Assembly (NCBI GenBank): GCA_038025085.1
Contig: CM076139.1
Span: 19,733,307-19,797,306 of the forward strand
DNA: 64,000 nucleotides
Source of the DNA: Tetragonia tetragonoides
Lineage: Eukaryota; Streptophyta; Magnoliopsida; Caryophyllales; Aizoaceae
Direction: 5' to 3'
The notes below the pieces were generated by a model. The model saw only the letters and a program-made list of their open reading frames with translations. It was not told the origin of the DNA and made no database searches. Below, piece by piece: positions 26,991-39,553 of the stretch; position 1 is the first letter of the stretch, and each line of letters starts with the position of its first letter. The position numbers and the translations under genes are program-made.

Positions 26991-28075
26991 GTCTTTCTAC
27001 TTTGGATCCTATCCTGAATAGGAAGCACGGAGCACTGAGTAACAAGAAAAGACCATGAGACTCTCACCTAAAAATATTGACCCACACATAGAAAACACAT
27101 TGTCCTAAAAAAAAATAAAATATCCTTAAGCCTAAATGCCCAAATATTTCCCTAATATCGAAGAAAAATAAAGTCGATGAACGAAAAAAAATAAGAAAAA
27201 AGAAAAGACGGACTACCCTATTTTTTTATTCTTCTAGACTCAAAGAAAATGGAAAATGGGATGAAAATAATAAAAAAAAATAGAATTTCGGTCTTCAATT
27301 TTTTTATTTATTTTTTAATTTTTTTTCGGCGGCATTTTTCTGTTTTTTGTATTTTTTTTTTTGCTTTTGTTTTTTTTTTTGACCGAATCTGGATTACATC
27401 AAAAAAGAATAAAGAAATAGAAAAAGGGAGAGGGGAAATTGGAACGACTGACTCTGTTTTTTTTTTTTTTTTTTTTTGCTAAAAGAATCCTAAGAAATTT
27501 TTCATGACTTTTATAGAATGTATCATTGGGAAAAATGACGAGTGTTCATTTAATTGAATTCTCGCAACATTTTTGGGCATTAGGAACTAGCTAAAAATAA
27601 AAGAAAAGACTCCTAGCACGTAAGTACATGTTGGCACATAACCACGATATTCATGTATTCAGGCAAGCACTACAACAATGCAGTTTTTAGGCAAACATGT
27701 GATCAGACGGGCATTACAACGACACATGCACAACAAGCAAGCGAATGCACGAATGTGGGCTAGAGGCTTTTGGCTCCTGTGAGGTCACCACGACAAATTA
27801 CAATTTCCGTTCGGCGGATGGTCGACACATCAATTGTAATTCTTTTCACCAACAAGAGTCGATGAGTCATGGGTGAGGAAACGTCGGTTTTCATGTAGGA
27901 CAACTGTATATTCTTTTAGATATACGGGTTGTCTACGAGTTGTGACACAAACTTCCTCGAGGGTCGATAACGGTCAAAAGGTTGTGACAAGGCACATGCA
28001 AATGATGCAAAATATGGAACATGTTATTAAACAATTATGCAAACTTGACTTTCGAATCTCACCCTCTTAAATAAG
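26991..28075. other. Untranslated leader of the Tat element
   Basis: Between the primer site and gag lies about 1.1 kb rich in A and T homopolymers (27,260-27,480) with no credible gene. A long leader is usual for the lineage. Confidence 0.6.
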
Positions 28076-28093
28076 TCCCCAGTTGAGTTGCCA
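28076..28093 (-). other. Primer binding site of the Tat element
   Basis: On the minus strand TGGCAACTCAACTGGGGA begins one base after the right LTR. It differs at two positions from the TGGCGACTCCACTGGGGA site reported for Ogre/Tat elements (tRNA-Arg type, from memory). This fixes the orientation and the 5' LTR. Confidence 0.78.
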
Positions 28094-28094
28094 C

Positions 28095-29341
28095 TGTAAG
28101 GACCCGGGATTTCTACGGCCACGGAGTGCGTCCTTATAGAAAATTTGTAAGATGAGGGTTTAGATAAGTTCAAGGGACCATCGAGTTAGAAAAACTTTTG
28201 TAAAGACTTGAATTGAATAAAAACCATGAAAGAGGTCACAAATCTGCTATCGGCGTTTTATCGAAGGGACAAACCAAAGGGAAAATTCGAAGGGACAAAC
28301 CAATAGCGCGATAAGTAAACTGATCATGTTTTTAGAAAGACTCCCGCTCATATAGAACATATGAGTACCCAAGAACAATAGGTTCGGGGGCGAAGGTACG
28401 AGGTGGGAAGGTGTTAGGCACCCAACTCGCCCGTTTATGACGGCCTCTGCTAACTCAAGTTTGCTTATTTAAAGACATATTTCCCATGCAAAACCGGATT
28501 AACAACCTAGACTTAGACTATTAATTGGTTCATCACAAGCATCACAACATTTATTAATGACCCTTATTTAGACATGCATTGGATTGGCAAGTTGAGCATT
28601 ACAACGACTAGACATGCTTGGAAGGATAATATTTAGTAAGCGATAAAAGACGTTATTTAGCATGATATCTACATTATGACTACTAGAAAATAAACAATTA
28701 GGAAATTAATTTAATTTGAGCCCTCAGGAGTTTGTACCTGAACTGTAGGCTATGTTTGACAAGAATAGTAAAAGACAAGATCTCAAGAATAAATTTGGAA
28801 GAAAGAGGGAGAAGCTCGGGATTACTCAACCGAGAATAGAGGTTGTCAACTGTATATTGTGTGTTTTGAACTGAGGGAGGAGAGTTGTATTTATAGGTAC
28901 AAGAAGTAGGGCTGGACGGCTGAAGAGAAGCCGAAAATCGGATTTGGGCTGAAAAACTAGCCAAGCCTGGAAGCTTATCCAGCCGCTGACGGCTGTGGTG
29001 TGCCAGCTGGATGTCGTCATAATGACGACATCCAGTCTATTTTAATTTTCCGGAGGAATTTAGTGTTCCGAAAAATATGAAAAGACCGTTTTACCGTTGT
29101 GCGATAAATAACGGTTTTACCCCCGATTCGCAACTTGGCGACCGGAAGTAGGAAAAAGTCATGAGAGATGTCGTTGGAAAGCTCTTGAACAAGACTTTTG
29201 AATGGGACTGGAATAAAGGAGTGATTGAGGTAAAACCTGAGACCTTATCTTACCTAATAAAGCAAAAATAGTGTTCAACTTTATAAATTACTCCTTTCAT
29301 CATTGGGCTTTTGCAGAGAAATCTAAAGGCGCTTTTTTAGC

Positions 29342-29348
<7 letters not shown>
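28095..29348 (-). repeat. Right LTR (5' LTR of the Tat element)
   Basis: It matches the left LTR throughout. It lacks the palindrome-bearing stretch of about 49 bp and carries a short duplication near 28,263-28,300. Its outer end (CGTATATA in place of CGTCTACA) merges into the adjoining (TA)n, so the last bases are approximate. The 29 bp inverted repeat is kept at 29,007-29,035. Confidence 0.87.

Positions 29349-29404
<56 letters not shown>
29343..29404. repeat. (TA)n microsatellite at the right edge of the Tat element
   Basis: About 60 bp of TA links the LTR to the abrupt start of duplication copy B at about 29,407. It is the other half of the tract interrupted by the insertion. Confidence 0.93.
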
Positions 29405-29406
<2 letters not shown>

Positions 29407-29407
<1 letters not shown>

Positions 29408-30055
29408 TGTATCGTGGTGGATATTTTATCCGGATAGCATTATTCTAATAACTCAAAATTCTGCTTCCTCTTGGATGAAAGCTCAAGGGATTGATTCTTC
29501 TAAATTGCCTTTATAATGATCACAGAGTCAGCTCTGGCGCCAATGATAAATCTTATGATGTTGTTTGGACTTTTCTTCCATCAAATATGAAGTTCATTGT
29601 AATTGATGGTTTCTGGTCCTCATGCAACTTTAGAGGGGGAGCAGCGTGGTGTGCAGTGTGTGAATGTGGATTAATTAATTTTGGTTCTGGTTCAGTCTTT
29701 CTCCATGCTGGTTCTGCTTTGAGAGTGGAGTTTATAGCATGTTTGCAGGCTGTACGATGGGCTATTGTGAATGGATGGAGATCAGCTACGATTGGAACAA
29801 ATTCTGCGCTTCTTGTGGGCAATATTGCTGGTTGGATTTCAAATCTTGTTTACACTGTTATGTGTTTGTCTCCATATTGAGTTGGCATATATTTGTTTTC
29901 CTTGTAGGTGTGATCTGAAATCTTCTTTATGCAATGCGAGGAGAGTAAAAACTGAATACTTAAAAACCACATTAAAAGTTGAGAGGAGTAATTTAAGGAG
30001 GTGGTTTGGATTGACTTTTGCAAACACACCATTAAAACATACATTTGTATTTTAG
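29407..30055 (+). pseudogene. LINE RNase H fragment, copy B
   Basis: The reading frame 29,491-29,880 covers VVWTFLPSNMKFIVIDGFW, GGAAWCAVCECGL, LRVEFIACLQAVRWAI and TNSALLVGNIAGW, the RVT_3-type RNase H pattern with an acidic residue in each conserved block. Unlike copy A it has no stop after the WCA block. It begins at the duplication boundary, so it has no RT and cannot be a gene by itself. Confidence 0.75.
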
Positions 30056-30624
30056 TAGTAGATTCTCTAGAAGAATGAAGTATATTAGGTTTGAAAAATA
30101 AGAAATATTTAGAATGAGGATAAAAACCATTTGGAAAATTGGTTTATTGTTGTGTTAATAATTAAATGATGGTAAACACAATTGTAAAATGTTTGAGTTC
30201 CTAATACATGAACAAAAATTACAGGGTAAAGCATAACTTTATTATGCACTTACAATAAGATTTTTCAATAATTATCAAGAAGAAAAAAGAAATATAGCTT
30301 AACAATTTTATATTCTATCAAATGGCAGAAGTTGATGCAAAGAGCGCTTAAAGGACAACAATTTAATGATTATCATATAATTAATTATATATAATAGTAA
30401 ATTACCAATTTGCAAGAACATAATAGTAGCAGATCATCTTGAATTAATATCGATCTGATCAGTTAAAGCATTATTACAATATCATCCTACCAAAGTTATT
30501 TTCAGCATATTAGATGTACGTACTATATATTGTACTCACTAACTTAGCATGTATGGCTACCAGCATACATATGATGAATATGCATTAGCAACAAGCTAGC
30601 TAGATGTGGCTAAATCAATAGAGA

Positions 30625-31492
30625 TCAAAAGTAAAATGGGCTTTTGGAGTTACTCGTTCGATATCCTAGGGTATTGCAATTGATAGGAGTCTCCGCGTTA
30701 GGACTTTTACAAAATCGCTACTCCACCAGGTACGTTTGACTTGCGCTGTCGCAACGAACAATGGGTTCCTGCCCGATGAATACACCACTCACCTAATGTA
30801 CCGTCAATGACTTTCCATCCCCCGAAACGATTCCTAGGATTAAACATAAAAAACTATGGTCAAAACTCAAAACTGAAAGTTACTGAATTGTTGTATTGCT
30901 GTACATTCAACATAATAGGCAATGAGTAACAAAAACATTATATACATAGGAATATAAAATTGGAAGATTAATTACTTTACCAGCTTTTTCTAGCTTTAGT
31001 CTGATGTCACTATAATCCTTGGTCATAACCTGTATTGCTTTTTAAAAGTATTTCATTGCATCAAACAATGATACAATGCAACTACCGTGCTTGTCCCTCC
31101 TGCTTTCGCCAAACTAATAATTCTCCAGTTCGCATTTGATTTTCTAGATTCGGCCACCAACACACAGTATGTTTGGGATTGCTCTAATTTGAGGCTCAGG
31201 ATAAGGGGATGGACCACCACAATAAAACATGAGTTGGTCATTTGGCCCTTGGGGTAATAAACCATGGACAGTGAAACGGTAGGGAAGGTCGAGACCTTTT
31301 CCAGACGCAGACAGGCGTGCAATCCACTTCTTTCCCACAATAATTCTCAGGCCAAGTTACGGCTAATAGAAAGTGGTTTATGTGGATGCTTGGGGAAGGA
31401 GTCGGTATGGGTGGAACATTGTACGAATTGGCAACACAGAACATCAACACCATGAAACATAAAGAGAATAACAAGTAGTAGGGAGAAACCAT
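30625..31492 (-). pseudogene. RNase T2 pseudogene, copy B
   Basis: It has the same structure as copy A: start at 31,492, signal peptide, FLLAVTWPENYC (here with the Pro that copy A lost), CAS I as FTVHGLLPQ (Trp to Leu), a phase-1 intron and the exon 2 cysteines. CAS II is destroyed by a one-base insertion around the Trp codon near 31,100, so WDKHGTC is not readable. Copy B has no stop in the signal/mature region where copy A has TAA. It shares the TAA after the MKYF position and both TAG codons of exon 2, so the gene was already dead before the duplication. The two copies together show which changes are old and which are private. Confidence 0.83.
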
Positions 31493-31855
31493 TTTTATGT
31501 TTTTTGAATTAATAAACATAAACATAAAAAAAGATAATAAGTTGAAAATGGTTAGTGATGTTTCTTTTTATTACAACATAATATATATAGAGAGCAAAAT
31601 GATGGTTATCGATTAGCACCATCTAGTACATGATTAACTTACCTTAAAAAAATGAGAAAAAGTAAAAACAATGACAGTAAACATGTACGGGCTAGTTTAG
31701 GCTGCGTAATTTTGTATTTGTACATGTAAATTATTGGTACACAATGGCATTAAACATGAATTGTTTTTCATGTCAACTTATGCAGAGTTGACTGGCTAAT
31801 TACTGAATGACAACTATGGGTGAAACTTATTCGGATTAAATCCAAAATTCAATCC

Positions 31856-31859
<4 letters not shown>

Positions 31860-31929
<70 letters not shown>
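31860..31929. repeat. (TA)n microsatellite after copy B
   Basis: About 68 bp of TA follows the same TCCAAATT motif as at 15,965. It marks the right breakpoint region of the duplicated unit. Confidence 0.94.
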
Positions 31930-31932
<3 letters not shown>

Positions 31933-34900
31933 TGCCGTTGCTTCCAAATGTTTGCCCACTACTATGCTATAGTACTTGTTAGGATTGAGCCCTCAAATAA
32001 TAGTAATATGGTTGTTGGATCTACCCGCAACTTCTATTAAATAAATATGAAAGATAAGTCTACTATCTATTCTTCACTTTTCTCTTTATTAAAAAAAAGA
32101 AATTTGGTCCAAGCGAGGTACAAAGGCTAGAACAATAAATTTACATATAATGAGAAAGGGGGGGGGGATTAGAACCTAAGATCTAATGTACGGTATGTAT
32201 CCAATGCCTCAATCTTAACCATTAGGTCTAGACCTCATTGACTACCTATGTGTGACTTTATTCACATAAAACCACAAAAAATCATATCCTTCATTTTCAA
32301 CCTAACTTTTGAGGTGAATGGTAGAAACCATATGCAATCTGCATATGTTCAATATGCTCGTGCTTCCTACCTCACCCTAACCACCTTCGAGTATAACAAT
32401 AAACTCTCTATTCCTTGGGGCCAAGTCAAGCCAAACTCATTTAATATACTACCACCTATATTTATAGGCATTAAGTAGATTCTACTAGAAATAGAAAATT
32501 TACCACATTTCAAATACTATTTTTCCACACAAATACGAAACACCTCAATTCAACTACTTGGTTATAAGTAATCTACCAAATATTATCTACCTACCAATAT
32601 AAAAGTTAAAAAATGATCTCCAAAAAGTAACATACCAAAAATAATATTGGCCTGGACCCCAACAACCCCCCTCCCACGCCGAATATCCTTCCTTCCAACT
32701 CGATCAACGACCAAAATCATAATGTCTCCTCTCAAGTTTGAACCTCCCTTACTCATCTTCATAAACTTTTTTTAATTATCTTTCTGTCTACGAAATTTGT
32801 GATCTTCAATTTGGCACCATCTTCATCTCTACTACTTGTTGGGGATAATTCCATTACTACTAGGCACGGGAAACCACAAAATCATACAACGATGTGAGTC
32901 ACTCCTCATGTTTGGACAAGTATCAACATTGTCCTATTATCAATGAGAGAGTTCGAACACTTTTAGTTAGTGATGTGTTAAACTGAACAAACATCCATCA
33001 TGCTAATTAAGCGGAATGCTAATTATCGCTCACATGCAGGAGCAAATGTTATCGAAGACAATCTTCGCAGCAACACCATGCAAAACTTTACTCTTTCACC
33101 AACCTGACTTCGCAGTTTTTTGTAGAATAAAACTCTAAAAAGCAAATCTCCCAATCCTATTTGTTGGGACAAGGTATACGGGCTAAAAATAATTGGGAAC
33201 ATTATTTAGGTACCTAGATGAAACTCATTTGAAACTTGGAAGGTTCATTTTGGAGCTAAATAACAGGTGAGTCAAACCTATCAATAATATACAATGCACA
33301 CTACTACTACTACTACTACTAAAAGTTTGGCAAAAAGACCCCATAATATTAAAATTAATTGAATACTCCCCTAGAAGTACTTTTTTGAAATCAGAATCAC
33401 CAATTATAAGACAAACACCAGGTTAGGACACCACAATCTCACCTAAATAATGGTGATTTTTAGACTACTTTCTTCTTTTTTTTTGTCCAAGATACTGTCT
33501 GAAGTAAGAGATCATGCAAGCAATCAAGCAACTTTTAAGGCAAATTTCTTTCTCTTTCGATCCCAAACTCTTTCTGATGAGCCAGACAGATGTTTTACAC
33601 TCAAAATTTACAATTGAAGACATGCTAGCAATTTATTTGCCAAAGTATGAATCTCAGAATCTCTACAAAGGTTTTAAATTATCAAATTTAAAATAGCACT
33701 CATCCACATTTGACCCTATTGCAATCTCATCAACCAATTTCCAAAAAAGAGTCTATTTTTACATGAACAGGTTTGATTAAGGCATTATTTACAGAGAATT
33801 TAGTGGTGCGAGACGTAAAATTTACAATCACAAATGAAGATCAGGGTTGGAAGGGGGAGGGGCTTTGCCTTGAAAGTTGTTTGATTGCTTTCTTGCTTCA
33901 GTTAATTGTTGAGGGTATTTTTCTGTAACAAAAAGAAAGTAGCTAGGATACAATCAAGGAGATGAAAATTTTTTCGGTGCACTAGGGTGTATCTAGATAG
34001 GTACCCCCACCCCTTTTAACTTGTGCTTAGTCCAAAATGCCCAATCTATTTAACTTGGGACTATCTGCCTAGGTACTGTTCAGTGTAGAGGTGAATCGGG
34101 CCGGGAAATTTTTACATAGTCCTGCATTCAGCCATATTGGCTGGACTTCAGTGGTAGTTTTGTAAATTTACGAAAACTTGATGGCCTTGTTTTACTCGAG
34201 TGCTTCCCCGGCTCTTTTCTTCCTCCTCTCGCTCAAATATCTTTAGAGTATGCGGGTCCCACAAAATAATTTATGCAGACAGCAAAAACAGTAACAAATT
34301 TTGAATGTGGGCTTGCACGCGAACTTCGATTGGCTTCGCTCGGCCATGCGCAAAAAATGGACTAGGTTTTGTCCAACCAACTTGGCTGGATGAAGGTCCA
34401 GCCAATAAGCGCTGAACGAGCCAGGCCATCGGGTTTCGGGCCAAAAACTTATGTACATACCCGACCCTATCGGGTTTCGGGTGGGCCATCGGGTTTTCGG
34501 GCCAATATGACGATACCGTTAAATTTCTATATTTAAGCATAATATTTGGTCCCAATATGCGATAAAGGTGATTTTTTTAAATCCATATAACCGTTTGACA
34601 TCTACGCAACCATGACATCATTTTTGCAAAATTATATTTTTGAAAAAAATGTTAAAATTAAAACCACCAATATAATTGAAAAATATGAAAAAAAAACTCA
34701 AAATAAATTAAATTTCGGGTCATTTGGTTCGGGTTTGCGAGTTTGACCTTCATCCCAAACTCGGGTCAAATACGGAAACACGGGTCAAATACGGTCGGGC
34801 TCGAACCCTGACCCTGAGTTCCTGGGTAAGGGTCGACCCATTGGGTCAGAAGCGCCATTTAGCATCCGAGCTTTGTTATTTACATTTTAAGGATATGGGT

Positions 34901-35149
34901 CAAACCATATTCTGAATCTAGGTGGCATTGACTTTGTATAATGTGGCATGGGGTAAGTGGCCAGCTCTCCCAAACTCTCTCATACACGGCTATTTCTCTC
35001 TCTCCTACCCGCGTATTATAATTAGCAATTAGCAAACCCGACCCTTGATTTAATTACCCATGTCCTGTCCCCTCATTTAATTACCCACTGTCCCCTTATT
35101 TGAAATCAGTCATCTCCCCCCTACCCTTTCTCTCTCCTTTCTGAAAAAG
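31930..35149. other. Gene-poor stretch
   Basis: No reading frame has a recognisable domain. It contains a G run at 32,159-32,167, an (ACT)n microsatellite at about 33,301-33,321, and a CGGGT-rich segment (34,080-34,860). Readings at 33,514-33,696 and 34,243-34,555 were examined and carry nothing I recognise. Confidence 0.6.
34080..34860. repeat. Segment with recurrent CGGGTTTCGGG-like words
   Basis: Forms of tcgggtttcggg, gggccatcggg and cgggtcaaatacgg recur in both halves of the segment, with GC-rich words in AT-rich surroundings. This style occurs in non-autonomous DNA transposons of plants, but no terminal repeats or target duplications were found, so the nature is open. Confidence 0.35.
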
Positions 35150-36483
35150 TCATATCTTTGTGTTTGAAACCCTGTTCACTAAACTGTCTTCACACTCTTC
35201 ATCTGTTCACTTTACTCTCTTCACACTGCTCACTCCCTTCACTTTGTTCACTCTCAGTCTGTTTACTCTCTCTTTGCTCTCTTAGTGAAGCCTGGAATTG
35301 TGGAATTCGCAAGAGGTTGAAGTTCAAGGCGGAGAAAAGTAGATCTGTTGAAATTTGAAGAGGAAAGCTGAGGTAAGCTCTTAAATTGTTAGCAATTGAG
35401 TGTTTTGATAACATTGGCTAGGTTAGTGATATTTGTTGTAGCGAAAATGTTAAGTGAACATGTTTTTTAGGGTTTGTTAGAGAATCATTTGCAAACAAAA
35501 AATGAATTTTGTTTTCTGGAGCTGAAGTTAAATGAACGACAATTGTAGTCTGAAATGTAAAATTTTGAAATGTTAAATTGAGATCTGCTAAACCGTAAAT
35601 GTTAATGGTCTAACAGTGTAGTGAAACCCTTATTGTTTGTTTAGATATGTTGTATGTTTAGGGGTTGTTTTATGAATTATAGTTTAAATTAAGAAAAATT
35701 GGGTGGTTGTATGACTTAGATTGTTATGCTGACTATGTTTACTATATGTAGTTGAGTATAGTGATATGTGAAGTATATGTAGTTGAGTTGGTAGTATTTT
35801 GTTCCCTCCCCATGATTACTTGTATTTGTTATGAGTATATGTAGTTGAGTACAGTGATATGTGAATTATATGTAGTTGAGTTGGTAGTATGTAAAGAAAT
35901 CAATGGTTATATGTCAAGAAATGTTGCATGAGAATGTGCGTGTAATTGGATATAGTGTTATTTGTCATTGACATGACATGTTTTGCATGCTTAAGGGTGG
36001 TTGTATGATTTAAAATCTATTTTTGCCTAATTTGTGAGTAATATGTTTTTGAGAGTTGTAGTAAATTGTCCCTATTTTAATGTTGAATGCATGAGATCGG
36101 GGTGTAATTGGAGTTAGTGTGGTTTGGTTAGAGTGATAGCTGTATAAATTTCTTCCCTCTCCATGTGTATTTGTATATGATAGGGTCTATAAATGTTGAA
36201 GGCTTGACAGTGTGAGGCTTGACAGTGTGGAGTTGTGTGTGTGTTGATTTCAGTGAATAGTTATGATTCTTTGAATAGAGTTGAGAGTTGGTATTAGTGG
36301 TAGTTGCTACAGAATAGGCTCCTATTTATTGATAGGAGTAAGGTTAAAATATGGAAGCTGTAAACTTTATGATGATTGTAGGAGTATAGTGGTTAGGGAG
36401 TTGGTATTAGGCCACATAGCTGATGAGTTGGTTGTTTTATTAACTGTTTATGAACCGTGTGGTCCACATAGGTATTGTTGGTG
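35150..36483 (+). other. Probable leader and 5' UTR intron of the FRS/MULE gene
   Basis: A CT-rich segment (35,100-35,300) precedes a possible donor GAG|GTAAGC near 35,372. About 1.1 kb of T-rich, intron-like sequence with repeated tatatgtagttgag words (35,745-35,885) follows, before the coding start at 36,484. A leader intron is inferred from composition only. Confidence 0.35.
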
Positions 36484-39064
36484 ATGGAATAATCTGAGTG
36501 TCATGGTTTGGATGAGTCAAGCAACCCTGAAGTCAGATATGAATCATCTTCTTCAGGTAATAAAAGTGAGAGTGTGTATGAGAATGGAGAAGGTAGTTCT
36601 GAAGAAGTTGATGAAGGTGATGAAGTTGATGGAGGTGAAGAAGTTAACAGTGTATAGAAGAGGATGATATAGATATATCGGGAATATTTGAGGATGAAGA
36701 AGTAGTTGTCCCAGAGTTGGGAAGGATATTTGCCAGTGTTGATGATGCACATACCTTTTTGCAGACATATGGAAAGAGTTTAGGATTTGCCTTTGTTAAG
36801 TTCTCTCACAATAAGAACAAGGACGGAGATTTAAAATCTCAATTGTTTGTAAGCCATAGGGCTGGGGAAAGTCCATCACAAGGTAATAAAGAGCGAAAGA
36901 AACCAAGTGTGAAGTGTAAATGTAAGTTACGTGTTGGGGTTAATAAGTAGGGAGTAGGCTGTTGGATAATTAAAAGTATTAACTTGTTGCACAATCATGA
37001 GATGAGTCCTTCTAAGTCTAGATTTATACTTGCATTTAGGAACACAGAACATGTTGTGCAGTCAATAGAGTATTTAGAGGAGTCTGGTGTGAGGACAAAT
37101 CAGATTGTGAAAGCAAGCACCGCTTGTTATGGTGCTACTAAAAATATGCCTTGTTTGGCCAGTGATATCCGCAACCATTTAGCAAAGATAAAGAGGGCAA
37201 GGCTAAAGGCTGGTGATGCTAATGTACTTCAACAATTGTTTTTGATGTTACTAATTCTAAATGTTGATTTTTATTATGAGATAGATGCTGATGATCAAGG
37301 GAAGATTCGTAATGTGTTTTGGGTGGATGGTAGAGCTAGGGCGGCGTATAAGGAGTTCCATGATGTTATTTCCTTTGACACTACGTACTTGTTGAATAAG
37401 TACAAGATGCCGTTTGCCCCCTTTGTTTGTGTTAACAATCATGGACAGTCAATTTTGCTTGGTTCAGCCTTGTTGTGTGGGGAAGACGCGAGTACATTTA
37501 AATGGTTGTTTTCAGCATATTTGAGAGCAATGGGAGGTGTTGGTCCTGGTGCGATAATTACAGACCAATGTCAGAGCATGAGTAAAGCAATCAGGGAGAT
37601 TTTTCCCCGTAGTAGGCATAGGTTGTGTTTATGGCATATTTTGAAGAAATTCCCAGACAAGTTTGGGGGGTACAGTAGATACCATGAGCTGTTGAATGTG
37701 CTTTATGACGTCGTGTACGAGAGTCAAACCTTTGATGAGTTTGAGGACATGTGGGAGTGTATGGTCATGGAATTTAGGTTGAATAAGATGAGGAAGCGGT
37801 GGGTATGGATACAGTATTCGTACAAGTGGCGTAGGAAATGGGCTCCTGTTTTTGTGAAGGATCAGTTTTGGGCGGGGATATCTTCAACCCAACGTAGTGA
37901 GTTGATGAATGCTTATTTTAAAGACTATGTACACAACAAAACATCCCTGAAATCCTTTTTGGATAGGTTTGAGATAGCTTTGATAGCTAAAATTGAGAAG
38001 GAGACAAGGCAGATTCGGATACGTTGCATGGGAAAGTGAGGTGCCTAACAAAGTTTGTAATGCAGCGTCAATACCAGGAATCATATACTACATCCATGTT
38101 CCAAGAAGTACAAACTGAGATTGTTGAAACAATGCATTGTGAGGTTATGTTGATTGGGGAAGCAGGGGGGAATGCATTTACAATGTTATTGAGAAGAAGG
38201 AGAAAGAAGATGGGACAGTTGATACGAAAGGCTTTAGAGTGAGTTACGATATAGGAACTGGGGAAGTGGATTGCATTTGTGGCATGTGGGATTGGAAAGG
38301 CTTGTTGTGTAGGCATGCAATATCAGTGTTCCAATGTCGGCGTATTGTGTGCGTGCCTAAGTTATACATAACTCGAAGTTGGAGGAAGGATGTGAAGAGG
38401 GATCATAGTAAGGTGATGCTTGTAGGAGTTGGTGAGAAATGGACTGTTGAGAGGGAGAGGAAACGCAATTTGGAGAGACAATTCTATGAACTTGCAGATC
38501 GGGCTATCGGTTCGTAGGAAATTTATACATACCTTAAAAGTGTGTTGAAGGATGTTGGAGATGTGTTTGAATTCTATGAGCCATGGGTCGGACAAGTGAA
38601 GTGGTACATGATGATGTAGAGGGGCCAATGTATGAAGATCCATTGGTTGTGAAGGCAAGGGGAAGGTCTGGTCTAGGAAGGAAATTGTCCTTCAAGGAAA
38701 AGATACGGAAAGGCAAAGGCAATGATGAACCTGACACACAAGAGGAAGAGAGGGAGCCAGATCGGTTTAGTACCGAACCAAGTACACCCAATCTAATAAG
38801 AAGTAATCGCGAAGGTGGTTTGGGATTTGAAGTTACTCCACATAATTTGAGAAGGGCGGACCGTAGAGGTGATGACGGAGTTGGTCCCGATACCCGAGGT
38901 GTTAGAAGGAGTGTCCGTTTGGTGAGCAAATTCATTTCATTGTCATGTTATAAATTAAGTGAAATAAGCAGGCCGTTTAATAAATGAAGTTTGATTTAAT
39001 GGCTTGACAGGCTAATATAGCTGCTAATCTAGAAGATAACATAGAGGAGGATTCCAGTGACTGA
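36484..39064 (+). pseudogene. FAR1/FRS-type MULE transposase gene
   Basis: FAR1/FHY3-related sequences are MULE transposases and the transcription factors domesticated from them. An acidic N-terminus (from 36,484) leads to a FAR1-type DNA-binding region (36,717-36,950, ending CKCKLRV) and HNHEMSPS. The MULE transposase domain follows, with Asp in SFDTTYL (37,377) and Asp in ITDQCQSM (37,563), then HRLCLWHILKK. A SWIM zinc finger reads CICGMWDWKGLLCRH (38,272-38,316). The tail ends at RRSVRL (38,921), and after a GT-AG intron a last exon (39,011-39,064) gives LEDNIEEDSSD. Lesions: TAA at codon 3, a frame change near 36,655, TAG at 36,948, and frame changes between 38,036 and 38,240. No terminal inverted repeats were identified, so whether it is an element or a former FRS gene is open. 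Confidence 0.85.
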
Positions 39065-39553
39065 AGATTTCATAAGTTTTCTAGGTAACACCCTGAATTG
39101 AGGTTACATAGTGATTGAGAAAGAAGTACAGTGTGATATAAATAAGGGTTATGAGGTTTTATGTGGGCATGTTTTGAAAAAGAATTGGTATGTTGCAGGT
39201 TGATTAAAATGCTGAAGGAGGAAGATATTTGGATTTTGTGGAAGTGGATTGAAGATGTTAAAGGACACGAAGAGAAGAGTTTTCAAAGCAGAACCTAATG
39301 TTGACGTTATTCGTAGTCTAAATCTTATTATTTAGTATTAACTCTATAAGAGACGAATAGTTTGTTGTATGTGTTTTATTAATTATGAATTTGTGTAGTG
39401 TTTAATTACATAAGATTCAGATTTAAACTACATTTGTAAGTTATTTGGTGTATATTTATTTGAGCATTATAAATTATGCAGTCCAAATAGTTATTGCCAC
39501 TAAAATTCAAATTATGGGTGAACTTGTATCTATTAAATTACAGATTTGAAGAC

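Larger units (their letters stand above)
29407..31859 (+). repeat. Tandem segmental duplication, copy B
   Basis: It repeats 13,486-15,964 in the same orientation and order, from inside the LINE RNase H region to the TCCAAAATTCAATCCAAA repeat start. The left junction to (TA)n is the novel one. The simplest history is a tandem duplication with one breakpoint in the TA tract and one near 13,486, followed by insertion of the Tat element in the TA tract between the copies. Confidence 0.93.

Noticed and set aside
34243..34555. Overlapping minus-strand ORFs with repeated Gly/Pro/Trp words
   Set aside because: They are translations of the CGGGT-type word repeats; the repeat explains the openness.
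36281..36484. Short ORF before the FRS gene
   Set aside because: It lies in the T-rich, intron-like leader and has no motif.
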